Shown here in pieces: positions 37,886-47,230 of a stretch of DNA of 64,000 nucleotides. Origin of the DNA: DATCHW01 sp963806045 (GTDB lineage Bacteria > Bacteroidota > Ignavibacteria > Tepidaquicellales > Tepidaquicellaceae); NCBI GenBank assembly GCA_963806045.1, contig CAWDWP010000016.1, forward strand, positions 124,001-188,000, read 5' to 3'. The notes under the pieces were generated by a model. It was not told the DNA's origin, made no database searches, and saw only the letters and a program-made list of their open reading frames with translations. Each line of letters begins with the position of its first letter. Position 1 is the stretch's first letter. Both the position numbers and the translations under genes were made by a program.

Positions 37886-39301
37886 TTGAGAATGAAGAGT
37901 TCAAAGTTAGAATTTATTCTGCCGCTGCTTACAATATTTTCAGATGCAATATGCATTGTTGCTGCTTATTTTATTGCTTATCAAATCAGATTTCTATCCC
38001 CATTTGATAAGATAATTCCTGTTACGTATGGGATTCCTGATATTAAGGGTTATTTATTTTTTGGCATAATTACGATTCCTGTTTGGGTATTGGTGTTTCA
38101 GGCATCCAAAATGTACAGAATAAACAGGAATGTTTTTATATTTGACGAATTTTTTGTTATCATAAAATGTGTAACAATCAGCCTTCTTTTATCAATCGGA
38201 GTAATATTCTTTTTCAGGGAGTTTCCTTATTCCAGAATAGTATTCCTGATGTTATGGGCTGTTTCAATTTTATTAATTACTTTTTGCCGCTATTTTCTTT
38301 TAAAGCTTGAAAAAACATTATATAATAAGAACATAGGAGTTAAAAATGTAGCGGTACTTGGTGATAATGACATGGCAAACCGGATTTACGAAAAATATTC
38401 AAAAGATAAATTTACAGGATTTAATATTATAGGATATTTTTCAAAAAATAAACCTGAAATCAATCAAAAAGATAAAATATATCTTGGAGATTATAATAAT
38501 TTAAAGACCATTATTGAGGAGTATAATCTTGAAAAAGTGCTTATTTCACTAAATTTTGAAGATAGTGAAGATCTATACACTATTATGTCAAAATGTGAAG
38601 GTGTAAACATTGAATTTCTATCTATCCCCCATTACTTCGGAATAATAACTAATAAACTGAGATTAGAAGAAATTGACGGAATTCCTTTTATGAAGCTGAA
38701 ATCGATACCGATGAATGTGTGGAACAGACTTACGAAACGTTTGTTTGATATCTTTTTTTCATTGATCATTTTAATTATATTCTCACCTATATTCTTATTG
38801 ATAGCGATGCTAATAAAACTTGATTCTAAAGGTAATATATTTTATAAACAGGAGAGAATTGGGTTAGACGAAAAAAAGTTTTGGCTTATAAAATTCCGTT
38901 CGATGAAAACTGATGCTGAAAAAACAGGTCCAAAATTAGCATCGACCAATGATGAAAGATATACGAGAATAGGTAAATATTTGCGAAAGTATAGCATTGA
39001 CGAGCTCCCTCAATTTTTAAATGTTTTAAAAGGAGAAATGAGCATAGTCGGTCCAAGACCCGAAAGAGAATATTTCATTAATCAGCTTAAAGATTCAATC
39101 CAGAGATATCTTGAACGGCATCGTGTGAAAACAGGCATAACCGGTTGGGCTCAGGTCAATGGGTTCAGAGGAGCAAATACTTCCTTACAAACAAGAATAA
39201 ATTATGATATTTATTACATTGAAAATTGGTCATTGGTTTTTGATATGAAAATCATATTTAAAACATTGAAAGAAGTTTTATTTTCGAAAAGTGCATTATA
39301 A
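37886..39301 (+). CDS. Exopolysaccharide polyprenyl-phosphate sugar phosphotransferase (WcaJ/EpsE type)
   Basis: A 471-residue protein that would load the first sugar-1-phosphate onto undecaprenyl phosphate. It has four N-terminal helices (about 13-130), a CoA-binding-like Rossmann domain (VAVLGDNDMANRIYEKY), another helix, and the C-terminal bacterial sugar transferase domain: IFYKQERIG, FRSMKTDAE, RKYSIDELPQF, MSIVGPRPE, RHRVKTGITGWAQVNG and the ending. AAAGGA lies upstream; TTG at 37886 or ATG at 37892 may be the start. It is away from the polysaccharide locus at 51-64 kb, which has its own enzyme of this type. Confidence 0.92.
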   Translation: MRMKSSKLEFILPLLTIFSDAICIVAAYFIAYQIRFLSPFDKIIPVTYGIPDIKGYLFFGIITIPVWVLVFQASKMYRINRNVFIFDEFFVIIKCVTISLLLSIGVIFFFREFPYSRIVFLMLWAVSILLITFCRYFLLKLEKTLYNKNIGVKNVAVLGDNDMANRIYEKYSKDKFTGFNIIGYFSKNKPEINQKDKIYLGDYNNLKTIIEEYNLEKVLISLNFEDSEDLYTIMSKCEGVNIEFLSIPHYFGIITNKLRLEEIDGIPFMKLKSIPMNVWNRLTKRLFDIFFSLIILIIFSPIFLLIAMLIKLDSKGNIFYKQERIGLDEKKFWLIKFRSMKTDAEKTGPKLASTNDERYTRIGKYLRKYSIDELPQFLNVLKGEMSIVGPRPEREYFINQLKDSIQRYLERHRVKTGITGWAQVNGFRGANTSLQTRINYDIYYIENWSLVFDMKIIFKTLKEVLFSKSAL

Positions 39302-39320
39302 TAACTTAAAAACTGACTAA

Positions 39321-39695
39321 ATGGTTGCGGTATTAATATTTTTCGTTCATGCAATTTTTGCGGTATGGGCTTTTACAAAGTCATATCAGAACGACGGGTG
39401 GATGCAGGCATTTTTGAATTTTGCATTTATTATAATCTTATTTTCTGTGGGTTGGACATTATCCGACTTAATTATGGGAATTTTTATTCGCGATAACGGT
39501 TATATTTTTTACGCAGGTTATAATCCGGTTTTACTTGTTTTTTTAAAATTAACAGGTATTTACAGACCTCTTGGTGATGGTTCGGCGCTGCTTTTACCGA
39601 AAGATACTTTATCATTGATTTTGCTATCAACTATTGAATTTATATTTTATAGATTCTTTTTTAGAAACACAAAGAAAACAGAAATAAGTTTATAG
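39321..39695 (+). CDS. Small multi-pass membrane protein, unknown function
   Basis: A 124-residue protein with three to four hydrophobic helices (about 1-22, 30-55, 70-80 weak, 97-115). It has no signature that I recognise. It follows the sugar phosphotransferase after 19 bases and precedes the Omp28-like secreted protein by 4 bases, so it is part of the same transcript. The Lys-rich C-terminus suggests a cytoplasmic end. No function is claimed. Confidence 0.7.
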   Translation: MVAVLIFFVHAIFAVWAFTKSYQNDGWMQAFLNFAFIIILFSVGWTLSDLIMGIFIRDNGYIFYAGYNPVLLVFLKLTGIYRPLGDGSALLLPKDTLSLILLSTIEFIFYRFFFRNTKKTEISL

Positions 39696-39699
39696 TATT

Positions 39700-41746
39700 T
39701 TGAAAAAAATAATTATTTTCATAGCAATAACTTTATCAGGCTTTCTGTTCAGTGCTTACAACCAGATAAATCAACCGAAGCAAACATATCAGGTATTAGT
39801 TCAGTTTTCTACTTATAATGGATTCGGTAACAATCTATATATTGATAATCTGATGATAGGCCAGAGACCAATGGTTGATATAGCTTTGACATCCCTGATG
39901 AATATACCTAATGATACTTTTTATTCCCCCGGGTTTGATACGCTTACTGTTTTTCCCCAGGCAGAAGTTACCAATATAGGCTATACAAATATTCCATTAA
40001 TTTTTCACGTAATTCTTAGTATTCCTAATTTAAACTATTATTGTGATACGACTTTAGATCCTTTAAGTTCCGGGCAAAGCGTTCTGGCAAATTTTGCTCC
40101 TTTACAAATTATTCCTAACATTCCTTTTCAAGCGAAATTATATTCTAATTTTATTGATTCCAATAGAGTCAACGATACAATTGTTCAAAATTCTCTAATG
40201 CTGAAAGGGGCAAGAAGAAAAATACTTCTTGAAGAGTGGACAAGTACAACGTCACCAGCCTGTGCAAATAATAATTCTTTTTTAGATACATTTATTAATA
40301 ATAACATTACTGATATTTGTGCAATCAAGTATCATTTAGGATATCCGAGTCCCGGAAATGATTCTATGTACCTGTTAAATCCAATTCCACAAGATCAACG
40401 AAGGGCATATTACGGTATTAATTCGCTACCCACTACTATTTTAGACGGTGCTCAAATTGTTCAGACTCCATATAATTCTGATTCAAGTATTTTAAATCAA
40501 AGTATAAAACTTTTATTGAATGGCAGTCCAATATTTTTAGATGTGAATGATATAAGAATTCCGGGTGATACAATACAATCTACAATAGATTTTCGTATAA
40601 TTCAAAATCTTGGTTCAGGTAATTATAAACTGAGAGTTATGGTAATTGAAAGAGTTGTAAATTATCAAAATCCTCCGGGTTTAAATGGTGAGCAGACATT
40701 CTATGATGTATTCAGAACCTCATTAACAGATTCTTCAGGTTTTACAATTAGTCCCCTTTCGGGCAGATATAGCTATATTTATAAATACCAGCGTGCACCA
40801 AATTGGATCGATTCAATGATTTATACAATTGCATTCATCCAAAATGATAATACTAAAGAGATAATAAACTCAGCAAAAGGCAGAAACATTTTGTTGTCAT
40901 ATTTCAAATCAAATAATATTGCGGCTATACCAACACAAATTAAACCTGATATTATTCCAAATATTAATTTGAAAAATTTTAAATACATGATACATTCGGT
41001 TAATGTTGATTCTATTTATGGTGATTTAAAATATGAGTTTTTTGAAGAAGCATTATTCCCGCCAACAGGTTGGACTTTGATAAACAAGAATATTGGATTT
41101 ACTTTCAATCAAATTAGCTCAATTAACGGGAATTTGATGCAAGGATTCAAATGCATGCAAATGCCTTTTTATAATAATGCAAATATCGGGCAAAGAGATA
41201 CTCTTATTTCAGTTGTGTATTCAGATGTATTTCCAACTGATACACTTAAATTTGATTATGCATATGCTCAGTATCTTTCAAATTATGCCGATAGCCTGAA
41301 AATAAATATTTCAACCGATGGAGGTTTAACATATACAAATATTTTCGATAAAGGCGGTTCGATTTTAGCAACTGCTTTATCAACTACTTTACCGTTTGCG
41401 CCATCTTCCCCGGGTGAATGGAAAACTTTTTTATATCCATTAAGTGAAATTCTACCGTTAAATACCAACAACCAGATTCCCGATAAATATGAATTAAAAC
41501 AAAACTATCCAAATCCTTTTAACCCGGTAACAAAAATAACATATTCCCTGCCGAGATCGGGATTTGTAACTTTGAAAGTTTATGATATTACGGGACGAGA
41601 AATACGAACATTAATTAATCAACTTGAAAGCCCAGGAACAAACGTTATTGAATTTGACGGAAAAAACCTTTCGAGTGGGGTGTATTTTTACGTTATTGAA
41701 AGTGAATGAATTCAGGGAAGTAAAGAAAATGATCCTGGTTAAATAG
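39700..41746 (+). CDS. Secreted Omp28-like protein with T9SS sorting domain; frameshift near the end
   Basis: A TTG start gives a signal peptide, then about 680 residues. The region around 165-265 (ILLEEWTSTTSPACANNN .. GINSLPTTILDG) resembles the thioredoxin-like Omp28 domain of Bacteroidota. The sorting domain is YELKQNYPNPFNP, YDITGREIRTL and LSSGVYFYVIESE. The frame stops at 41707-41709, but one base later it continues as EFREVKKMILVK with a stop at 41744-41746, exactly the normal end of this domain. I therefore extend the gene to 41746 and treat the TGA as an insertion artefact. Converges with the metallophosphoesterase. Confidence 0.85.
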
Positions 41747-41748
41747 TT

Positions 41749-43050
41749 TTATTCAAGAGTTAAGATAGTTATTTCCGGAGGACAATTTAATCTGATTGGT
41801 ATTCCCACTGTACCCAAACCATTTGAGATATACATTTGAGAATTTTTTTCCTGATATAAGCCACTTATATAAGGACTTACAGCACCCGCAATTGATAAAT
41901 TCAAATCCCCTATTCTTGCAAGCACAACCTGACCTCCGTGTGTGTGTCCGCTAAAAATCAAATCTATATTTTTGAACAGCATTTCTTTGAAGAAATAAGG
42001 TTTATGGAATAACATTAATTTTGGAGTATTATTATATTCAAGTTTATATTGTTCTGCTAATTGAGCGGCTTTTAATACAGTTTCATCAAGATATTTTAAT
42101 AAAACAGGACTTGGCTGAGAACCACTGCTTCTCGTATCTTCTACTCCCAGTAAAATCAGATTTTTTCCATTGATATTCAGAATTTCCGAATCATTCCTCA
42201 GCATTTTAAAGGGAGTATCCGAAGATATTTTCCCCGCTATATAGTCAGGATCAGAGAAATAATCATGATTTCCAAGAGTTACATAAACACCATATTTTGA
42301 TTTTAAATTTTTAAATGCTTCAATAAATGGATGTATCTCTGCTGATAAAGAGTTCGTAATATCGCCGGGAATAATTATCAGATCAGGAGAAAGACTATTT
42401 ATTATTTTGCAATAATTTGTCATCTGATCTATTTCCATATAAGGACCGGAGTGAATATCATTAAACTGAATAATTCTGAGTCCTTTTAACTCTTCGGGCA
42501 ATCCAAAAATTTTAATAGAATGCTTTTTAATTTCATAATCATCTTTTCTAATAACTCCTATTCCGGCTCCTGTAAATGCAACACCCGTCATTAAAACAGT
42601 CGAAGTTCTTATAAATGCACGCCTTGATTCATCGAATTTGACAACTACTTTTTTAGTACGGAGTTTTTGATATCTTTCTTTTAGTGGTTTGATATTTACC
42701 AGAATAAATTTTATGATTAAGAACGGGAATTTAATTATTTTTCCTATTATCAGGTAAAGGGCAATTAATAATATTGCACTCTGGAAAATAAAAAATGGAA
42801 TCAAGTATATATCATAAATCAGCTTTGGCAAAGCGAAGTGTCTGAATGCAAACATATATATGAATGGTAACGAAAAAACAATAAATGGATAAAGAGAGAT
42901 TCTTTTCCAGAATTTTGAATTTAATTTTTTTTCATTAAGAAAATTTCTAAAAGTTTTAAAAACTACAAACTGAAATAAGAGAAATACTAATATTATAATT
43001 GAGAAAAATATAATTTTTTCTTTTAATTCTAAATATCTACAATTGTATAT
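41749..43050 (-). CDS. Membrane-anchored metallophosphoesterase (YkuE-like)
   Basis: Calcineurin-like fold: QFNDIHSGPYM, IIPGDITNS, LGNHDYF and FSGHTHGGQ supply the metal ligands. An ATG-started version begins at 42855 (368 residues), but the frame is open back to 43050 and encodes a plausible membrane helix pair (SIIILVFLLFQFVVF and LYPFIVFSLPFIYM), as in full-length relatives. No ATG, GTG or TTG is visible in that stretch; a TTG at 43054 is one frame off. The start may be lost to an insertion like those in other genes here. Members hydrolyse UDP-diacylglucosamine or phospholipid-type substrates; substrate is not known here. Confidence 0.85.
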   Translation of the reverse strand: MYNCRYLELKEKIIFFSIIILVFLLFQFVVFKTFRNFLNEKKLNSKFWKRISLYPFIVFSLPFIYMFAFRHFALPKLIYDIYLIPFFIFQSAILLIALYLIIGKIIKFPFLIIKFILVNIKPLKERYQKLRTKKVVVKFDESRRAFIRTSTVLMTGVAFTGAGIGVIRKDDYEIKKHSIKIFGLPEELKGLRIIQFNDIHSGPYMEIDQMTNYCKIINSLSPDLIIIPGDITNSLSAEIHPFIEAFKNLKSKYGVYVTLGNHDYFSDPDYIAGKISSDTPFKMLRNDSEILNINGKNLILLGVEDTRSSGSQPSPVLLKYLDETVLKAAQLAEQYKLEYNNTPKLMLFHKPYFFKEMLFKNIDLIFSGHTHGGQVVLARIGDLNLSIAGAVSPYISGLYQEKNSQMYISNGLGTVGIPIRLNCPPEITILTLE

Positions 43051-43214
43051 TCAACTCAAAAATCAAGAAATATTATCTTTATAAAAACATAAATATTTAT
43101 GCTAAAGTTTTTAATTTCATTTCCACACAAATTCTTAATGATTTTTTAATTGAAATGAATTTTTGATTTAATAATACTATATTTAAGTTTACAAAATACT
43201 ATTTCAACACAATT

Positions 43215-43757
43215 ATGAGAATCAAGAGAAATGATACAATTGCTGTCATTATAGATGTTCAGCAGAGATTATATCCCTTTATATTTGAAAATGAAATTTT
43301 AACAGATAAACTAGTCAGACTTATCAAGGGATTAAAAGTTCTTGGTATTGACATAATAGTTACGGAGCAATATTCAAAAGGTTTGGGAAATACTATTTTA
43401 CCGATACAAGAAGCAATTGGTGCGTATAATCATTTGGAGAAAATGTCATTTAGCTGCTGTGGATTAAATGATTTTAATCAAGTTTTAAAGGAATCCGGGA
43501 AGAATAATGTAATTATCGGAGGAATAGAGTCACATGTATGTGTTCTTCAGACTGTTATTGATCTTGTAGCAAATGGGTATCAGCCGATAATAATAGAGGA
43601 TTGCGTATCTTCAAGAAAGCAAAATGATAAGATTATTGCAATTGAAAGAATGAGAAAAGAAGGAGCTATAATATCAACTTATGAATCAATATTATTCGAA
43701 CTGATGGACGTATCAGGAACTGAAGAATTTAAAGCAATTTCAAAAATTGTAAAATAA
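43215..43757 (+). CDS. Isochorismatase-fold cysteine hydrolase
   Basis: A 180-residue hydrolase of the isochorismatase/nicotinamidase superfamily, YcaC-like. The catalytic triad is Asp14 (VIIDVQQRL), Lys76 (LEKMSFS) and Cys109 (GGIESHVCVLQT), with the usual cis-peptide before. It would act on a small amide or similar, but the substrate cannot be named. It starts 165 bases from the divergent metallophosphoesterase. PlsC follows after 2 bases, so the two are co-transcribed. Confidence 0.9.
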   Translation: MRIKRNDTIAVIIDVQQRLYPFIFENEILTDKLVRLIKGLKVLGIDIIVTEQYSKGLGNTILPIQEAIGAYNHLEKMSFSCCGLNDFNQVLKESGKNNVIIGGIESHVCVLQTVIDLVANGYQPIIIEDCVSSRKQNDKIIAIERMRKEGAIISTYESILFELMDVSGTEEFKAISKIVK

Positions 43758-43759
43758 GA

Positions 43760-44440
43760 TTGATAACTTACTTAAAGATATTCCTAATCGCAGTACATTG
43801 CCTCCTCATAGCAATATTTACGATAATTGTTTCACCATTTGATCCCAAAGGCAAGACTGTCCATCAGTTATCAAAAATCTTTGCTGCGGGTATTCTTTTT
43901 ATTGCAAATGTAAAGATTGAACTAACAGGAATTGAAAAACTCAATCCGTCAGAAACTTACATAATTGTATCTAACCATTTAAGCCTTTTTGATATACCGA
44001 TTCTTATGCGATGTATTCCAAATAATTTAAGATTTATTTATAAAAAATCGTTAACTAATATACCGATTTTCGGCTGGGCAATGTATCTGGGTAAATATAT
44101 TCCTATCGACAGAAAGGATGGGAGAAGTGCCCTGAAAAGCCTTAGAGAGGCTGTTAGATATATAAAAAAAGGAATATCAGTTTCTATATTTCCAGAAGGT
44201 ACAAGGAGTAAAGATGGAAATATGGGTGATTTCAAAAAAGGTACATTTGTATTGGCAGATGAAGCGTTAGTTAAAATTGTACCCGTGACAATTATAGGAA
44301 CAAATAAATTAATGTCGAAAAATAAATTGAAGATCAATCCCGGAAGTGCGAAAGTAATAATTCATAATCCACTGGAATTCAAAAAGGATAAGAATTTTTT
44401 AAATGAAATAAGAAAAATAATTGCTTCCGGTTATTTATAA
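43760..44440 (+). CDS. plsC: 1-acyl-sn-glycerol-3-phosphate acyltransferase
   Basis: PlsC adds the second acyl chain to lysophosphatidic acid in phospholipid synthesis. A TTG start, 2 bases after the previous stop, gives 226 residues with an N-terminal membrane helix. The motifs NHLSLFD (HxxxxD at 73-78) and FPEGTRS are present, plus VPVTIIGTNKLM. Its stop region overlaps the convergent kdsB by 10 bases. Confidence 0.92.
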   Translation: MITYLKIFLIAVHCLLIAIFTIIVSPFDPKGKTVHQLSKIFAAGILFIANVKIELTGIEKLNPSETYIIVSNHLSLFDIPILMRCIPNNLRFIYKKSLTNIPIFGWAMYLGKYIPIDRKDGRSALKSLREAVRYIKKGISVSIFPEGTRSKDGNMGDFKKGTFVLADEALVKIVPVTIIGTNKLMSKNKLKINPGSAKVIIHNPLEFKKDKNFLNEIRKIIASGYL

Positions 44441-45171
44441 TAATTTTTTATTTTTTCCAAATCTTGTTTTGTATCCACCGAGTGTGAATCAAGAGTAGTT
44501 GTAACAACTTTGATTTTTTCTCCATTTTCGATTATTCTCAATTGTTCAAGCTTTTCGCTTTTCTCCAGTTCAGATGGTCTCATTTTTGCAAATTTCATCA
44601 AATAATCCTTTCGAAATGCATAAAGACCTATATGTTTGTAATACTTTGTTTTATTTAAATCTAATTTAACAATTGATTCATTTCTATTGAAAGGAATAAT
44701 TGACCTTGAAAAATATAACGCATAGCTTTCAAAATCCAGGACTACTTTTACATTGTTAATATCCATTACTTCATAAATATCTTTGAATCTATAAGCCAGT
44801 GTAGCTACATTAAGTAGTCTGTCTTTAAGCATTGGTGTGACAACCTTATCAATATTAGTTGCGGGGATGAAGGGTTCATCACCCTGGATATTAACTATAA
44901 TTTCGTAGTTTGTTTTTGAGGCAACTTCTGATATCCTGTCAGTACCTGACTGATGTCTCGATGATGTCATCATTACTTTTCCGCCAAATCTTTTTACTTC
45001 ATCGAATATTTTTTTATCATCTGTAGCAACAATAAGTTCATCGATTAGTTTTGCCTTTAATGCTCGTTTATATACTCTTTCAATCATCGAAACACCGTCA
45101 ATTTTAATAAGCGGTTTTCCCGGAAACCTGGATGATTTATATCTTGACGGAATAATACCTAATACTTTCAT
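44431..45171 (-). CDS. kdsB: 3-deoxy-manno-octulosonate cytidylyltransferase
   Basis: KdsB activates Kdo as CMP-Kdo for the LPS inner core. The 246 residues match the family. Motifs: GIIPSRYKSSRFPGKPL at the start, VATDD, MTSSRHQSGTDRI, VNIQGDEPFI and the HIGLYAFRKDYL segment. Good evidence that the organism makes Kdo-type LPS. It overlaps the end of plsC on the opposite strand. Confidence 0.96.
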   Translation of the reverse strand: MKVLGIIPSRYKSSRFPGKPLIKIDGVSMIERVYKRALKAKLIDELIVATDDKKIFDEVKRFGGKVMMTSSRHQSGTDRISEVASKTNYEIIVNIQGDEPFIPATNIDKVVTPMLKDRLLNVATLAYRFKDIYEVMDINNVKVVLDFESYALYFSRSIIPFNRNESIVKLDLNKTKYYKHIGLYAFRKDYLMKFAKMRPSELEKSEKLEQLRIIENGEKIKVVTTTLDSHSVDTKQDLEKIKNYYK

Positions 45172-45367
45172 AATGCTAATATTTTAATGTGTTTATTTAA
45201 ATGAAATCCCAACAGTTTTACTTATTCTAAGAAATGACATCCGAAATCATTTCTATTTGAATATACTAATATTAAAAATAGGATTAAATCATTAAAATAA
45301 TCATTTAATTAATTTAACTTTAAATTATTTTCTAATTTAATTATAATGAAATATTAAATTTAAATTA

Positions 45368-47206
45368 ATGACCGATAAAAAATGCACATATGATCCACTT
45401 CATGAGTTAATGAGCTATTATTCAGAGAAAAAAGCCGAAAAAGAAGCAATTATTGACAAAAAAGACCAAAGCATCGAGGAGGTACTCAAAAACAGAATAA
45501 TCGATGGGGATAAAATTGGTATTGATACAGATTTAACAAATGCATTAAATAAATATTCTGCACTTGAAATTATTAATGATATACTTCTGGATGGAATGAA
45601 AGTTGTTGGAGATTTGTTTGGATCCGGTCAAATGCAGCTCCCTTTCGTTTTGCAATCAGCTGAGTGCATGAAATCAGCAGTTAATTTCCTTGAACCTTTT
45701 ATGGAAAAAATCGAGGGGGAAAGTTCAAAAGGAGTGATAATACTTGCTACCGTTAAAGGTGATGTACACGATATCGGAAAGAATCTTGTTGATATAATTT
45801 TGACAAATAACGGTTATAGAGTTGTTAATCTTGGGATAAAATGTCCCATTGAAACAATGCTTTCCGCATTTGAGGAAAATAATGCGGATGCAATCGGAAT
45901 GAGCGGGCTTTTAGTAAAATCAACCGCGATAATGAAAGAAAACCTGGAAGTAATGAATGAGAGAGGATTAGAAATACCTGTAATTTTGGGAGGAGCGGCT
46001 CTTACTAAAAGATTTGTTGAAGGAGATTTAAGAAATCTATATAATGGAATCGTTTATTATGCCAATGATGCCTTTGCCGGATTAAAATATATTCAGGAAA
46101 TTATGCAGTATAAGAAAACCGGGGAAAAACCAAAATTAGAAATTTATTTTGACCCACGTTCTTCCAGAAATAATGAATCTTTATCTGTTCCTGAAATTAC
46201 AGAAGAGAATTCAAAAACCGGTGCATCAATGGATACATCAATTCATCTTCAGGGAATTCAAAAAGATGAAGCTGATTTAAATAAAGAAATTGGATATGAT
46301 AAATCTAATAGAATCTTCAAAATTAAATCTAATATTAAGACAGATAACATCATTCCAAAAGCACCATTTTACGGTTCCAGGGTAGTAGAAAATATTTCTC
46401 TTGATAAAATATTTGAATATATAAATGAAATAGCACTGTTCAGAGGCAGCTGGAATGTTTACAAAGGAAAGAAAACAGAAGAAGAGTATAGTAAATTGAT
46501 AAAGGAAGAAATAATTCCAAAATTCAATGAACTGAAACTCAAAATAAAAAGAGAAAAATTATTAATCCCAAAATTGATTTATGGTTATTTTCCTGCAAAT
46601 TCCGATGGTGATGATTTGATAATATATAAACAAAGAAACGACGATGAAACTAATTTATATGGTGAGTGGAGTAAAGCTGATTTTAAATCAGATGAACTAG
46701 TTGAATGGCAAAGATTTTCATTTCCAAGACAAAACTCGCAAAAACATTTATGCATAAGTGACTTTTTCAGAGATAAAGGTACAGGTGAGATTGATGTCGC
46801 AGCTTTTCAGATAGTGACTATTGGAAACAGTGCCACTGAATATGCACAAGAATTATATAAACAGAACAAATATCAGGATTATCTTTATTTCCACGGATTG
46901 TCTGTTGAAACCGCAGAAGCACTCGCAGAATACTGGCATAAAGTAATCAGATCAGAACTGGGAATTGCTGATAAAGATGAAAAAGAAATTAAAAGAATTT
47001 TCCAGCAGGGTTATCAGGGTTCACGATATTCCTTCGGCTACCCTGCTTGTCCAAATCTTGAGGATAACAAGCAGTTATTTCAAATACTTAAACCTGAAAG
47101 AATAAATGTTGAATTAACCGAAGAATGGCAAATGGTTCCAGAACAGACTACAAATGCAATAATTGTTCATCATCCGGAAGCAAAATATTTTTTTATAAGA
47201 AATTGA
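45368..47206 (+). CDS. metH: Methionine synthase C-terminal half: cobalamin-binding and activation domains only
   Basis: A 612-residue protein corresponding to the B12 part of MetH. Residues 40-115 are the helical cap; the B12 domain has GDVHDIGKNL with the cobalt-ligand His134, then DAIGMSGLLVKST and ILGGAAL. Residues about 330-610 are the activation domain that rebinds AdoMet to repair the cofactor (SRYSFGYPACP). The homocysteine and folate domains of full-length MetH (about 600 residues) are absent. The region upstream is AT-rich and noncoding, so this is not a simple truncation by frameshift. The other half is presumably encoded elsewhere. Confidence 0.88.
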   Translation: MTDKKCTYDPLHELMSYYSEKKAEKEAIIDKKDQSIEEVLKNRIIDGDKIGIDTDLTNALNKYSALEIINDILLDGMKVVGDLFGSGQMQLPFVLQSAECMKSAVNFLEPFMEKIEGESSKGVIILATVKGDVHDIGKNLVDIILTNNGYRVVNLGIKCPIETMLSAFEENNADAIGMSGLLVKSTAIMKENLEVMNERGLEIPVILGGAALTKRFVEGDLRNLYNGIVYYANDAFAGLKYIQEIMQYKKTGEKPKLEIYFDPRSSRNNESLSVPEITEENSKTGASMDTSIHLQGIQKDEADLNKEIGYDKSNRIFKIKSNIKTDNIIPKAPFYGSRVVENISLDKIFEYINEIALFRGSWNVYKGKKTEEEYSKLIKEEIIPKFNELKLKIKREKLLIPKLIYGYFPANSDGDDLIIYKQRNDDETNLYGEWSKADFKSDELVEWQRFSFPRQNSQKHLCISDFFRDKGTGEIDVAAFQIVTIGNSATEYAQELYKQNKYQDYLYFHGLSVETAEALAEYWHKVIRSELGIADKDEKEIKRIFQQGYQGSRYSFGYPACPNLEDNKQLFQILKPERINVELTEEWQMVPEQTTNAIIVHHPEAKYFFIRN

Positions 47207-47230
47207 TTAATAAATTATAATTTTATAAAA

